Source of the DNA: Aquabacter sp040049275
GTDB lineage: Bacteria; Pseudomonadota; Alphaproteobacteria; Rhizobiales; Xanthobacteraceae
DNA: 64,000 bases
Direction: 5' to 3'
Assembly (NCBI RefSeq): GCF_040049275.1
Contig: NZ_JBDZDT010000009.1
Span: 1-64,000, forward strand
Part shown: in pieces, positions 1-8,415 of the stretch
Position numbering within the stretch: position 1 is the stretch's first letter
Layout: each line of letters opens with the position of its first letter
The notes under the pieces: generated by a model
Told to the model about the DNA's origin: nothing
What the model saw: only the letters and a program-made list of their open reading frames with translations
The model's database searches: none
Program-made: the position numbers and the translations under genes

Positions 1-65
1 CCCCGGTCCTTCACCAATCTTACAGCCTCAAGCTTGAACTCGCGGCTGAACCTCCGTCGTTGCAT
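1..65 (-). CDS. IS3-family transposase OrfA, N-terminal fragment (runs off the window)
   Basis: ATG at 65-63 opens a frame that starts MQRRRFSREFKLEAVRLVKD and is still open at the window edge. The RRxFSxEFKxEAVRLV pattern is the beginning of the helix-turn-helix of IS3-family OrfA (IS911/IS407-like) transposases, which bind the element's terminal repeats. Only about 21 residues are visible, so completeness of the element cannot be judged. Recognition is by motif only. Confidence 0.8.
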   Translation of the reverse strand, partial: MQRRRFSREFKLEAVRLVKDR

Positions 66-121
66 TCCAGCTCTCCAGTCCCGTTGAACACCTTATCTCG
101 GTGTCCACGAAACCGGCAGCA
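1..121. mobile_element. IS3-family insertion sequence, one end (continues beyond the window)
   Basis: The minus strand from about 121 down to 1 reads as the left end of an IS3-family element. A terminus beginning TGCTGCCGGTTTCGTGGAC (121 downward) is followed by the start of an OrfA-type transposase at 65. The host reading frame matches PAS-domain sequence up to about position 124 and changes abruptly there, which places the boundary near 121-124. The exact terminal base and any target-site duplication cannot be fixed because the other end lies outside the window. Confidence 0.8.
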
Positions 122-756
122 GGCCACTTGTATTCGGCGGCCTGGAATTCCCCGCGGTTCAATGCCTGCCAGAACAACTGATAGTCCTGGGTGTCCTTTT
201 CCCCGGCCATGACGAACAGACTGTGGTGCCGGCCCTTGATCTCGTCCAGGGCGTAGCCGAGCGCACTCAGGAAATTGTGGTTCGCGTGGGTGACGATGCC
301 GTCCATGGTGAAATGGATGACGGCCTGCGACTTGGAGATGGCCGCCACCTGGCCTTCGAACTCGGCGTCACGGCGCTTCTGCTCCGTGACGTCGGCAGCG
401 AGCTTCACCACCTTCATCACCTTGCCCCGGCCATCCATCACCGGGTTATAGCTGGCCTGCAGCCAGACCTTGGCGCCGCCCTTGCCGATGCGCTTGTATT
501 CGGCAGACTGGGACTTGCCCGCCGCCAGGTCTTTCCAGAAAGCGTGATACTCGGCCCGCTCGTGATCATCGGGCTCCACGAGCAGCCTGTGGTGCTTGCC
601 CTTCAGCTCGGACAGCGGATATCCGAATATTTTCGAGAAATTGTCGTTGGCGGTGATGATATTTCCCGTCGGAGTGAATTCGACGATGGCCAGAGACCTT
701 TTCAGGGCCTCCAGAGTTTGGTTTCCGACACTCCTTCCTTGAAAACTGAACATCAT
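28..756 (-). pseudogene. Two-PAS chemoreceptor-like sensor, truncated by the IS3 element
   Basis: The frame encodes two tandem PAS domains, roughly residues 15-130 and 135 onward. They share the repeat features FGY/LGY, KGxHHxLxV and AAEYK. PAS pairs of this type are usually followed by a methyl-accepting (MCP) or GGDEF output domain. The second PAS stops matching after its AEYK motif, around base 124; the last ~30 codons (28-121) read into the IS and are not native. The native part is therefore 122-756, about 211 residues, and no output domain remains. It could still make a soluble PAS protein, but is most likely a dead fragment. The start at 756 carries two Met codons in a row and is not certain. 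Confidence 0.75.
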
Positions 757-1160
757 TCACCTTCGGATTTTGCGCCGCAACATGAGGGAGATGCCAGCGC
801 TAGCTTGCGCAGAGCTTGCTAAAGAGTATAGATTTTTCACATTTGAATTATTAGATGGAAATATATTATTGTAATAATTCTCCTTTCTTGCAAGCACTCC
901 AAGCTAAGTGAATATATTATTTATAATAAACTTGACATACTTTAATATAAATGAGAAGTTATAAAGTATAAATTGCTACTGTATCCAACATTCATCCTCC
1001 CCACCAATATACCTACACGCGCAGAGGAAACGGCCCCTGCACCCCCGCCTTGAGAAAAGGGGGCAATTGATCTTAGGGAGTAGATCGTCATGACGCCGCT
1101 CTGCTCAGAGAGTATCTTCGGTGGCGTTTAGAGAAGCCGGTGCATAGTCAGGGGCCTTAG
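757..1160. other. Intergenic region with an AT-rich island
   Basis: No gene is visible. Bases about 826-1005 are strongly AT-rich (long runs of TATAAT/AATATA-like sequence) against a GC-rich background. The stretch lies between the PAS remnant and phaZ. A TTGACA occurs at 932-937 but I find no well-placed -10 partner. The rest (1006-1160) returns to normal composition and should hold the phaZ promoter, which I cannot pinpoint. Confidence 0.6.
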
Positions 1161-2267
1161 ATGCTGTGGCTCGATACGCTCGCCCCTTTGAGCGATGGCG
1201 CGACACGCCGGGCCGCCGCACCCATGGCCTTTCGACCCTTCCGCATCCGCGGGATCGTGCAGGATGGCCGGCAGGTGCCGGTGGAAGAGGATGTTGCCAC
1301 CACCCTCCCCTTCGGCCAGGTGCGCCGCTTCCGCAGGCCCGGCGCCGGCCGGCGCGTTCTGGTGGTGGCGCCGCTGGCGGGCAGCTTCCCCCTCCTCATG
1401 CGCGATCTCGTGGCCGGGCTGCTGCACCACGCCCCCGAAGTGGCCGTCACGGACTGGCCCGACCCGCGCCATGTGCCCCTCGCCGCCGGGCGCTTCGGCT
1501 TCGATGAAAATGTCCTTGAGACCGCGCAGATGATCCGCGCCCTCGGCCCGGGTGCGCATGTGGTAGGGGTGTGCCAGGGGGTCATCGCGGCGTTCGCGGC
1601 GAGCGCGCTGCTGGCGGAGGACGGGCTCGCCCCGCTGAGCCTCACCCTCCTCGGCGGCCCCGTCGACCCCGCGCGCAACCCCACCCGCCTCGACCGGACG
1701 CTTGCCGCCAAGCCCCTCTCTGCGCTCGGTGCGCTCATGGAGCAGGTGCCGGTGCCGTTTGCCGGCGCGTCCCGCTCCGTCTTCCCCCGGCGGCGGCAGA
1801 TGCAGGCGTTCGGCTTCTATCTCTGGCGGCAGGCCCTCAATGGCGGGGAACTGCCCTTGAAGCTCGTGCTCGACGACGGCACTGAGCCATTCCTCTTTCC
1901 CCTCACCCGCCTGTGCTGGGACATGATGGACATTCCAGCGGAATTCTTCCTGGAGAATGTGGGGCACGTCTTCCAGGCCCGGTCGCTCGCCCGCGGAACG
2001 CTTGAGGTGGCCGGGCGCAGGGTGCGGCCGGAGGCGCTGGAGCGCACGGCGCTGCTGACGGGCGAGGCGGCGCAGGACGATATCGCCGCCCCTGGCCAGA
2101 CCGGCGCGGCGCAGGATCTCTGCCGCGCCATGCCTGACGACCTGAGGCGGCGTCTCCTGGTGCCTCGCGCGGGGCATTTCTCGCTGTTCTATGGAAAGCG
2201 CATGCGCGAGGAGGTGCTGCCGCCCCTCGCGAACCTCATGGAAATGGCGGAGCAGCGCCTGGGGTAA
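1161..2267 (+). CDS. phaZ: Intracellular polyhydroxyalkanoate (PHB) depolymerase
   Basis: A 368-residue alpha/beta-hydrolase of the intracellular PHB depolymerase family, which hydrolyses native polyhydroxybutyrate granules in the cytoplasm. The lipase box is replaced by GVCQG near residue 136-140, so the nucleophile is Cys, as in this family. A C-terminal GHFSLFYGKR near residue 338 carries the catalytic His. There is no signal peptide. The protein is shorter than the usual 400-430 residues: the N-terminal segment typical of the family is missing, and an in-frame TAG directly before the ATG (1158-1160) rules out an upstream start in this frame. No phaC, phasin or phaR is adjacent. Confidence 0.85.
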   Translation: MLWLDTLAPLSDGATRRAAAPMAFRPFRIRGIVQDGRQVPVEEDVATTLPFGQVRRFRRPGAGRRVLVVAPLAGSFPLLMRDLVAGLLHHAPEVAVTDWPDPRHVPLAAGRFGFDENVLETAQMIRALGPGAHVVGVCQGVIAAFAASALLAEDGLAPLSLTLLGGPVDPARNPTRLDRTLAAKPLSALGALMEQVPVPFAGASRSVFPRRRQMQAFGFYLWRQALNGGELPLKLVLDDGTEPFLFPLTRLCWDMMDIPAEFFLENVGHVFQARSLARGTLEVAGRRVRPEALERTALLTGEAAQDDIAAPGQTGAAQDLCRAMPDDLRRRLLVPRAGHFSLFYGKRMREEVLPPLANLMEMAEQRLG

Positions 2268-2273
2268 GTCCCC

Positions 2274-2990
2274 TCAGCGCACCGCCGGCTGGGACACGGC
2301 ATGCGCCGCCGTGGCGTCGCTGGTGGTGGCGGCCGCGGACGGTGCGGACGGCGCCGGGGCGGAGACCTCCGGGGCGGTCGGGGCTACCGGCTTCGGCCGG
2401 GACGGCCGGCGCATCACGGCGGCGATGGCCGAGATCACTTCCGCATGCAAGGCGGCGGACTTCTCGATGTTGAAATGGTCGATGGCGCCCATGGCGTCCA
2501 GATTGCGGTTCACCAACTGCCCGGTAAAGCGCGGCCCGATGGACAGGCGCTTACCGAAGCCGTTGTTCGACTGGTAGTAATTGATGAACTTGCCGCCGGT
2601 GTTCGCAACCTGGGTCTCGCCCACCGGATCGAAGGTGAAGACGAGGCGCGGCGGGAGACCGAGGCTCGTCATGCGCTCCGCCATGGTGATGGCGGTGTCG
2701 GCGCCGAGCGAATGGCCGATGATGACGATCGGCGCCTTGCCGTTGGCGCGCGACCAGGCCACCGCCTCGTCCGCCAGCGCCTGCCACTGGCCGTACTCAT
2801 AGACCTGCGCATTGATGCCACGCTGCTGGAGCTTGGCGGCCAGAACGTCCATCCCCTGGGAGAAGACGTTGGCGAGGCCCCGCATCAAATAGACCCTGCC
2901 GTAGCTCTGCGCCTGGGCCGGAAAAAGACTGGCCGAGAGGAGAATAAGCGCCGTGACGAGCGCACAAACAAAGCGAGCACCAGCCTTCAT
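2274..2990 (-). CDS. Secreted lipase-like alpha/beta-hydrolase (paralogue 1)
   Basis: A 238-residue protein. The ATG at 2990 is preferred over an ATG 33 codons upstream because it opens directly onto a signal peptide (MKAGARFVCALVTALILLSA, cleavage after AQA). The mature part has YLMRGLAN, a GHSLG nucleophile elbow near residue 100, and FDPVG. The C-terminal 40 residues are Pro/Ala-rich and probably unstructured. The lipase-like fold and predicted periplasmic location are clear; the substrate is not. It ends 7 bp from phaZ (convergent) and its neighbour at 3124-3891 is a tandem paralogue. Confidence 0.75.
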   Translation of the reverse strand: MKAGARFVCALVTALILLSASLFPAQAQSYGRVYLMRGLANVFSQGMDVLAAKLQQRGINAQVYEYGQWQALADEAVAWSRANGKAPIVIIGHSLGADTAITMAERMTSLGLPPRLVFTFDPVGETQVANTGGKFINYYQSNNGFGKRLSIGPRFTGQLVNRNLDAMGAIDHFNIEKSAALHAEVISAIAAVMRRPSRPKPVAPTAPEVSAPAPSAPSAAATTSDATAAHAVSQPAVR

Positions 2991-3123
2991 GACCACACCG
3001 TTCGTTGCTACCGTTCTTCTGCCCAACAATCCTTTTCGCAGCAACGGCCGGAATGCAGCTAAGGTTGCGTCATCCCCTCCAAATGTCACGGTTTTCGGAC
3101 GGCGTTGCCAACTTGCATCACCG

Positions 3124-3891
3124 CTATTCGAAAGCCCCTGTCCGCCGGATCACGCCCCAGGTGGCATATCCCTGCGGAAAGGCGGGAGCACCGGCGGATG
3201 CCTGCCGGCCCGGCGCCGGGCGTGAAGCGGGGCGGGCGGCCATGGCAGGCGGCTTTGCCGCCTTGGGCCGCGCCTCCGGGAACGGCACGGGGACGGGAGC
3301 GGGCGCACGCCGCATGAGCGCAGAGAGCGCCTCCACCACCTCGGCGTGCAGCATCCGGGACTTCTCGAGATTGAAATGATTGATGCCGGGCACGCCGGCG
3401 AGATCCAGATTCTCGATGGTGCCGGTGAAGCCGGCCCCGGCCTCCAAAGCGCGGCCATAGCCGTTGTCGGACTGGAAGTAATTGATGAAGCGACCCCCGG
3501 TCTCCTCCACCACGCTGAGGCCCACGGGGTCGAAGGTGATGACTAAAGCGGGGGACGCGCCCAGCGCCGTCATGCGCTGGGCCATATGCACGGCGGCGTC
3601 CGCGCCCAGCGAATGGCCGATGACCACCACCGGCGCGCCGCGATGGGCGCGCGACCAGGATACGGCATCCCGCGCGAGACCCTGCCACTCGCCGAACTGA
3701 TGCACTTCGGCCGCGATGCCTGCCGCGGCAAGGCGCTTGGCGAGATCGTCGAGGCCGTAGGAGAAGAAGTTGGCGATCCCGCGCATCAGGTAGACCCGGC
3801 CCGCCGTTTCGGCGCGCGCCGCAGTGGCGCCGCTCAGGGCCGACGCGAGCATGCACAGGACCAGCGCAAGAACGCCGCGCGAAATCCTCAT
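3124..3891 (-). CDS. Secreted lipase-like alpha/beta-hydrolase (paralogue 2)
   Basis: A 255-residue protein with a signal peptide (about residues 1-27, ending ARA) and the same order of motifs as its downstream neighbour: VYLMRGIAN, GHSLGAD, FDPVG, FINYFQSDNGYG and INHFNLEKS. The two genes are clearly a tandem duplication on the same strand, 133 bp apart. The C-terminal tail is again Pro/Ala-rich and unlike that of the paralogue. A Ser hydrolase acting in the periplasm is the reasonable reading; substrate unknown. Confidence 0.75.
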   Translation of the reverse strand: MRISRGVLALVLCMLASALSGATAARAETAGRVYLMRGIANFFSYGLDDLAKRLAAAGIAAEVHQFGEWQGLARDAVSWSRAHRGAPVVVIGHSLGADAAVHMAQRMTALGASPALVITFDPVGLSVVEETGGRFINYFQSDNGYGRALEAGAGFTGTIENLDLAGVPGINHFNLEKSRMLHAEVVEALSALMRRAPAPVPVPFPEARPKAAKPPAMAARPASRPAPGRQASAGAPAFPQGYATWGVIRRTGAFE

Positions 3892-4000
3892 GGAGCAACA
3901 TCCAACCTATTGCCGGCTCACACTTTACCACCGGGTTTCCGGCCACGCCTCGCATGTCGGCGCGGATGCATAATGAAGCGTTTCCGCTACGGCCGGCGGA

Positions 4001-4612
4001 TCAGGTGCGCGAAGCGCTTGGATGCCAGTGCGGGACATAGCCGTTCCGCAACGCGCCGAGGATCGACGGCGGCGTGATTACCGCGACCCGCCTCTCGGGA
4101 CGAGGCCCGGCCGGCCGCCATCCGGCAAAGCCGAACCTCAGGCACGCATCGCCCTTCACCGCAAAGGTCGCATCGCCCTCCGCATAGACCGCGCCATCCG
4201 GCAGATCGGCGGCGGAAAGGCGCGGCCAGCCCGCCTGCGGGCGACGCTCCTTATGCAGGCGCAGGTCCATGGCGTCCGCATCCGGCGGCGGGACACCTTC
4301 CGCCGCCCCCCAGGCGGCGGCGAAAGCTTTCGCCTCGGCCCGGCGGCATTCAAAGCAAGGGCGGTGGCCGGCGGCGAGCGCCACCACCTCGTCCATGAAG
4401 AACAGTTCGGTATAGCTGCGTCCCATCACCGCGCGGCGCCGGCCCTTGAAGGAGAGCACGCAGCAGATCCAGCGGCGGGACGCATGGGACCGCCCCGTGA
4501 GGGTGCGGGTCTGCGGATCATGGATGCGCCCGCCGCGATTGCCCATGAACAGGCCCCGCTCTGGCACCGCATGGATGCCACCGAACGGGTCGACGCGGTT
4601 CTGGAGCGGCAC
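4001..4612 (-). CDS. Conserved hypothetical protein
   Basis: A 203-residue protein. I place the start at GTG 4612, giving VPLQNRVDPFGGIHAVPERG; this begins 4 bp after the lutC stop and excludes an unlikely Trp-rich extension from the ATG at 4645. Visible features are FMGNRGGRIHDP, WICCVLSFKGRRR, a CFECRR pair of cysteines near residue 87 that might bind metal, and a basic C-terminus. I recognise it as a protein found widely in Hyphomicrobiales but know of no assigned function. Position directly after lutC suggests co-transcription. Confidence 0.65.
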   Translation of the reverse strand: MPLQNRVDPFGGIHAVPERGLFMGNRGGRIHDPQTRTLTGRSHASRRWICCVLSFKGRRRAVMGRSYTELFFMDEVVALAAGHRPCFECRRAEAKAFAAAWGAAEGVPPPDADAMDLRLHKERRPQAGWPRLSAADLPDGAVYAEGDATFAVKGDACLRFGFAGWRPAGPRPERRVAVITPPSILGALRNGYVPHWHPSASRT

Positions 4613-4616
4613 CGCC

Positions 4617-5297
4617 TCAGGCCACCTCGCCCACCAGCAGCACATGCACGCTGCGCGGGCCGTGGGCGCCTAAAAGCAAGGTCTGCTCGATATCCGCCGA
4701 GCGGGAGGGGCCAGTGATCCAGTTGACCGTGCGCGGCATGGTGCCGGGGCCGTAGACGGCGCGGATGCGCTCCCACACGGTCTCGTAATTGCCCGTCACG
4801 TCCTCCGCGCGCACCACCACCAGGTGATAGTCCGGCAGGAGATTGAGGGTGGAGGGATTGTCCGGCCCCGACAGCATCACCAGCGTGCCGGATTCCGCGA
4901 CGCCGGCGAAGGCGTGGGAGAGACCCGCCAGCTGCTTCCCATTCGACGGGCCGACCCAGACGTCCAGCGTCGGCTGAAGATGCCAGGGCAGGTCGCCGAG
5001 GCGTGGGTCCTGCCCGCGCAGGATGGACATGGGCAGGTTGCGCGCACGCAGATAGGCGGCGATGGCGGCCGGCACACCAGACGTGTCGGGCAGGTGGTCC
5101 ACCGTGCCGGCGGCGGCCATCACCATGTCCTTGAACAGCGCCAGCCGCTCGGCCGGCGGCAGGTCGGCACGGGCAGGGATGACGCCGCGCGGGTGCCCGG
5201 CGATGCGGTCGGCCACCTCCTGGCGGCGCGGCGCCTCCTGGCTGGTGACGCCGAGCGCGCGGCGGACGGAGGCGAAGACGGTGTCGCGGGAGCTCAT
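4617..5297 (-). CDS. lutC: LutC-type LUD-domain protein of the lactate-oxidising complex
   Basis: A 226-residue LUD-domain protein. The ATG at 5297 overlaps the lutB stop by 4 nt (ATGA), which decides the start over longer readings in frame. Typical LutC features are the AESGTLVMLSGPDNPST stretch, then LPDYHLVVV and the ITGPSRSADIEQTLLLGAHGP segment. LutABC oxidises L-lactate to pyruvate in the cytoplasm through iron-sulfur centres. Third gene of lutA-lutB-lutC. Confidence 0.9.
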   Translation of the reverse strand: MSSRDTVFASVRRALGVTSQEAPRRQEVADRIAGHPRGVIPARADLPPAERLALFKDMVMAAAGTVDHLPDTSGVPAAIAAYLRARNLPMSILRGQDPRLGDLPWHLQPTLDVWVGPSNGKQLAGLSHAFAGVAESGTLVMLSGPDNPSTLNLLPDYHLVVVRAEDVTGNYETVWERIRAVYGPGTMPRTVNWITGPSRSADIEQTLLLGAHGPRSVHVLLVGEVA

Positions 5298-6745
5298 GCC
5301 CGTCCTCCCGCACGGTCCGCCTCGGCGGCCTTCCTGGCTTTCCACTGCGCCTGGAAGGTGGAGCCCTCCGGCACCGGGAAGTCGCGATGCCTGGTCCAGC
5401 CACCGGCCAGCGGCAGCGACGAGATGCGGCCCTTGCCGCGCCCCACGAGCGAAAGACCCCACATGGCAAGCCGCGTCGCCGGCCGGTAGAGCCAGCCGCG
5501 CCGGGCGAAGAACGACCAGAAGGCGAGCCCATAGCGCTGCGGCGCCGGGGTGAGATGCCGCTCGAACTCCTTCTCGCGCCAGTGCCGCATCAGCTTGGGC
5601 AGGGGGATGCGCACCGGGCACACCTCCTCGCAGCGTCCGCAGAAGGTGGAGGCATTGGGCAGGTTCGCGCCCTTCTCGATGCCGATGATGGAGGGGGTGA
5701 GCACCGCGCCCATGGGGCCGGGATAGACCCAGCCATACGCATGCCCGCCCACCGCATGATAGACCGGGCAATGGTTCATGCAGGCGCCGCAGCGGATGCA
5801 GCGGAGCATCTCGCGCAATTGCCCGGCCAGCATGCCCGAGCGGCCATTGTCCAGGATCACCACGTGATACTCGCCCGGCCCGTCCACATCGGCGGCGCGG
5901 CGCGGGCCGGTGGAGAAGGTGGTGTAGACGCTCATCTCCTGCCCGGTCGCCGAGCGGGCGAGCACGCGCAGGAGCTGGCTCACATCCTCCAGCGTCGGCA
6001 CCAGCTTTTCCAGGGAGGCCAGCACGATGTGCGCCTTGGGCAAAGTCTGGGTGAGGTCGCCATTGCCCTCATTGGTGACGATGATGGAGGTGCCGGTCTC
6101 CGCCACCAGGAAGTTGGCGCCGGTGATGCCCACATCCGCCTGGAGGAAGCGCTCGCGCAGCTCGCCCCGCGCCTCGGCCAGCAGCGCCGTGGGCTCGGAG
6201 ATGTTGCGCTCGGCCGGCAGATGGGTGTGCACGCGCCGGAAGTCCGCCTCCACCTGATCCTTGTTGAGGTGGATGGCGGGCGCGATGATGTGGGAGGGCG
6301 CCTCGCCGCGGATCTGGATCAGATATTCGCCGAGGTCGGTCTCCACCGGCGTGATGCCATTGGCTTCCAGATGGTCGTTGAGCCCGATCTCCTCGGAGAC
6401 CATGCTCTTGCCCTTGGTCACCGTCTTCGCGCCGAGGTCCTTGCAGATGCGGGTGACGATGTCCCGCGCCTCGGCGGCGTCCACGGCGAAATGCACGTGG
6501 CCGCCGGCTTCTTTCACCTTTGCCTCGTAGCGCTCCAGATAGAGGTCGAGATGGGCCAGCATGTGGTTCTTGATGTCCCGCGCCGAGTCGCGCAGGGCGT
6601 CGAATTCCGGCAGCAGGCCGGCGGCGGCGGAGCGGCGGCCGATGAAGCCGGGGCCGACCTTGGAGAGCGCCTGCTGGAGCGGCGCGTCACTGAGCGCCTT
6701 CTTCGCATTGTCCTTGAAGTCGGGCGAGGTGATGTGGACGCTCAT
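5294..6745 (-). CDS. lutB: LutB, iron-sulfur subunit of the L-lactate oxidising complex
   Basis: A 483-residue protein of the LutB/LldF family. The N-terminal half is a LUD domain. The C-terminal half carries two 4Fe-4S motifs, CIRCGACMNHCPVY near residue 315 and CGRCEEVCPV near residue 365. A basic C-terminal extension follows. Start and stop each overlap the neighbours by 4 nt (ATGA with lutA at 6742-6745 and with lutC at 5294-5297), so the three genes are translationally coupled. It works with LutA and LutC in lactate oxidation. Confidence 0.92.
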   Translation of the reverse strand: MSVHITSPDFKDNAKKALSDAPLQQALSKVGPGFIGRRSAAAGLLPEFDALRDSARDIKNHMLAHLDLYLERYEAKVKEAGGHVHFAVDAAEARDIVTRICKDLGAKTVTKGKSMVSEEIGLNDHLEANGITPVETDLGEYLIQIRGEAPSHIIAPAIHLNKDQVEADFRRVHTHLPAERNISEPTALLAEARGELRERFLQADVGITGANFLVAETGTSIIVTNEGNGDLTQTLPKAHIVLASLEKLVPTLEDVSQLLRVLARSATGQEMSVYTTFSTGPRRAADVDGPGEYHVVILDNGRSGMLAGQLREMLRCIRCGACMNHCPVYHAVGGHAYGWVYPGPMGAVLTPSIIGIEKGANLPNASTFCGRCEEVCPVRIPLPKLMRHWREKEFERHLTPAPQRYGLAFWSFFARRGWLYRPATRLAMWGLSLVGRGKGRISSLPLAGGWTRHRDFPVPEGSTFQAQWKARKAAEADRAGGRA

Positions 6746-7527
6746 GCTCCCGCCTTCCGCACTTCGCCGATGGCGGCCTCTCCGCCCTGCCCCGCCAGCA
6801 CTTCCGCCACATGGCGCACCGCCACGGTGCGGCCCATGCGCTGGAGCTTGCCGGCCATGTTCATGAGGCAGCCGAGATCCCCCGCCAGCAAGGTATCGGC
6901 GCCTGAGGCGATGATGTTCGCCGCCTTCTTCTCCACGATGGCGTTGGAGACATCAGGGTATTTCACGCAGAAGGTGCCGCCGAAGCCACAGCAGACGTCC
7001 GGATCGGCCATCTCCTTCAGGTCCAGCCCCTCGACCGATCTAAGAAGGGTCCTCGGCTGCGCCTCCACCCCGAGCTCGCGCAGGCCCGAGCAGCTGTCGT
7101 GATAGGTGACGGTGCCGGCATAGGCGGCTTCGACCCGGGTCATGCCGCGCACGTCCACCAGGAAGGAGACGAGCTCGAACACCTTGGCGCAGAACCGTTC
7201 GACGCGGGGCATCCAGTCCGGCTCGCCCACGAACAGCTCGGGATAATGGGCCTTGATCATGCCGGCGCAGGAGCCGGAGGGCACCACCACATAATCGAGG
7301 GTCTCGAAGGCCGCGATGGTCTGCTCGGCCAAGGCCCTTGTGGTGGCGCGATCGCCGGAATTGAAGGCGGGCTGACCGCAGCAGGTCTGGCGGGGCACCT
7401 CCACCTCGCAGCCGGCCTCCTCGATCAGTTTCGCCGCCGCAAAGCCGATGCCGGGACGGATGGTGTCCACAAGGCAGGTGACGAAGAGGCCGACGGTCGG
7501 GGGCCGCTTTGCGCTGGATGGGGGCAT
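6742..7527 (-). CDS. lutA: LutA, CCG-domain subunit of the L-lactate oxidising complex
   Basis: A 261-residue protein with two cysteine-rich CCG domains (CCGQPAFNSGD near residue 50 and CCGFGGTFCVKYP near residue 190). CCG domains also occur in GlpC, GlcF and heterodisulfide reductase subunit B. First gene of lutABC. No lactate permease or lut regulator is adjacent; about 235 bp with one palindromic repeat separate it from the next gene, so the promoter should lie at 7528-7700. Confidence 0.9.
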   Translation of the reverse strand: MPPSSAKRPPTVGLFVTCLVDTIRPGIGFAAAKLIEEAGCEVEVPRQTCCGQPAFNSGDRATTRALAEQTIAAFETLDYVVVPSGSCAGMIKAHYPELFVGEPDWMPRVERFCAKVFELVSFLVDVRGMTRVEAAYAGTVTYHDSCSGLRELGVEAQPRTLLRSVEGLDLKEMADPDVCCGFGGTFCVKYPDVSNAIVEKKAANIIASGADTLLAGDLGCLMNMAGKLQRMGRTVAVRHVAEVLAGQGGEAAIGEVRKAGA

Positions 7528-7703
7528 CGGTCTCGGCGTCTCTTCCGATGGCCTGATCTCAATCGGCAGGCCTTGTTGAACAGTTGATCAATTATGCGCC
7601 CCACCTGCACCTGAAGGCCGCGGAACGGCCGAGCGCGTGGGGCCAATTCTATAACATTGGAGCGATTCGAATAAAACGCAGCAGTAAGCGGCGCCGGCCG
7701 GCT

Positions 7704-7730
7704 TCCCTCTCCCGCTTGCGGGGGAGGGGG
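7704..7730. repeat. Dispersed GC-rich palindrome, family A (single copy)
   Basis: CCCTCTCCCGCTTGCGGGGG followed by AGGGGG. The same core (CTCCCGCTTGCGGGGGAGGG) recurs at 12216-12341, 19387-19507 and 32791-32974, always between genes. It forms a strong stem-loop and is probably a REP/RPE-like repeat of this genome. Confidence 0.7.
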
Positions 7731-7762
7731 CGCATTGTGCGCAACTCGAAGCCTCCAAGGCG

Positions 7763-8302
7763 CTAAGGTTCAATCACGACCCGCGTGCCCGGCCGCAGGC
7801 GCGCCACCAGCCGCTTCAGCTCCTTGGGCGGAAGCGCGACGCATCCCTCGGTCGGCTTCAAACCATCGCGCGCAATATGGATGAAGACGGCCGAACCTCG
7901 CCCCTTCACCCGGGGCCGCGTGTTGTGGTCCAGCACCAGGACGATGTCGTAGAGCCCATCCTCCCGGCGCATCTTCTCGTGGGAAGCGGTAAGCGGCAGA
8001 TGGACGGGCTGATTATAGCGCCGGTCCTGCGGGTCGTCGCACCAGCCGTCATCGGCGCCGATGGGCCGCGCCTCCAGCTGCGAGACCGGGCGTGGTGTGC
8101 GGTCGCCCCGGTAGAGCATACGCAGGATGCGCCATGTGCCGGCCGGGGTGCGCCCGTCGCCTTCCCGCTTGTCGAAGCCAATGCCGCCGCGCCCGAGGGC
8201 CACGGGAAAGGCCCGGTTGCCGACCCGCAGCAGCCCCCGATGAGGCTGCCCCGGCAGGCCCCGAACCCGGATCACACCGATCCCCACAGGAGTTTGCGTC
8301 AT
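7763..8302 (-). CDS. L,D-transpeptidase (YkuD domain) family protein
   Basis: A 179-residue protein. The ATG at 8302 is preceded by a GGGGTGAG ribosome site; a longer in-frame start at 8404 would reach into the divergent regulator's promoter. The YkuD/ErfK signature is complete: HIARDGLKPTEGCVAL near residue 145-160 holds the catalytic His and Cys. RGGIGFDKREGDGRTPAG is typical of the single-domain subfamily. These enzymes cross-link peptidoglycan or link proteins to it. No signal peptide is predicted from this start, which is common in annotations of this subfamily and leaves its location open. Confidence 0.82.
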   Translation of the reverse strand: MTQTPVGIGVIRVRGLPGQPHRGLLRVGNRAFPVALGRGGIGFDKREGDGRTPAGTWRILRMLYRGDRTPRPVSQLEARPIGADDGWCDDPQDRRYNQPVHLPLTASHEKMRREDGLYDIVLVLDHNTRPRVKGRGSAVFIHIARDGLKPTEGCVALPPKELKRLVARLRPGTRVVIEP

Positions 8303-8415
8303 CTCACCCCACGATAATACCATTTGTAAGTGAAATTCTTGAGGAAATTTGCACCATTGCAGCGGCATGCTGTACTTGCGCGATTCGCCTGCCTGCAAGG
8401 GCAACGGAGGTGTGT

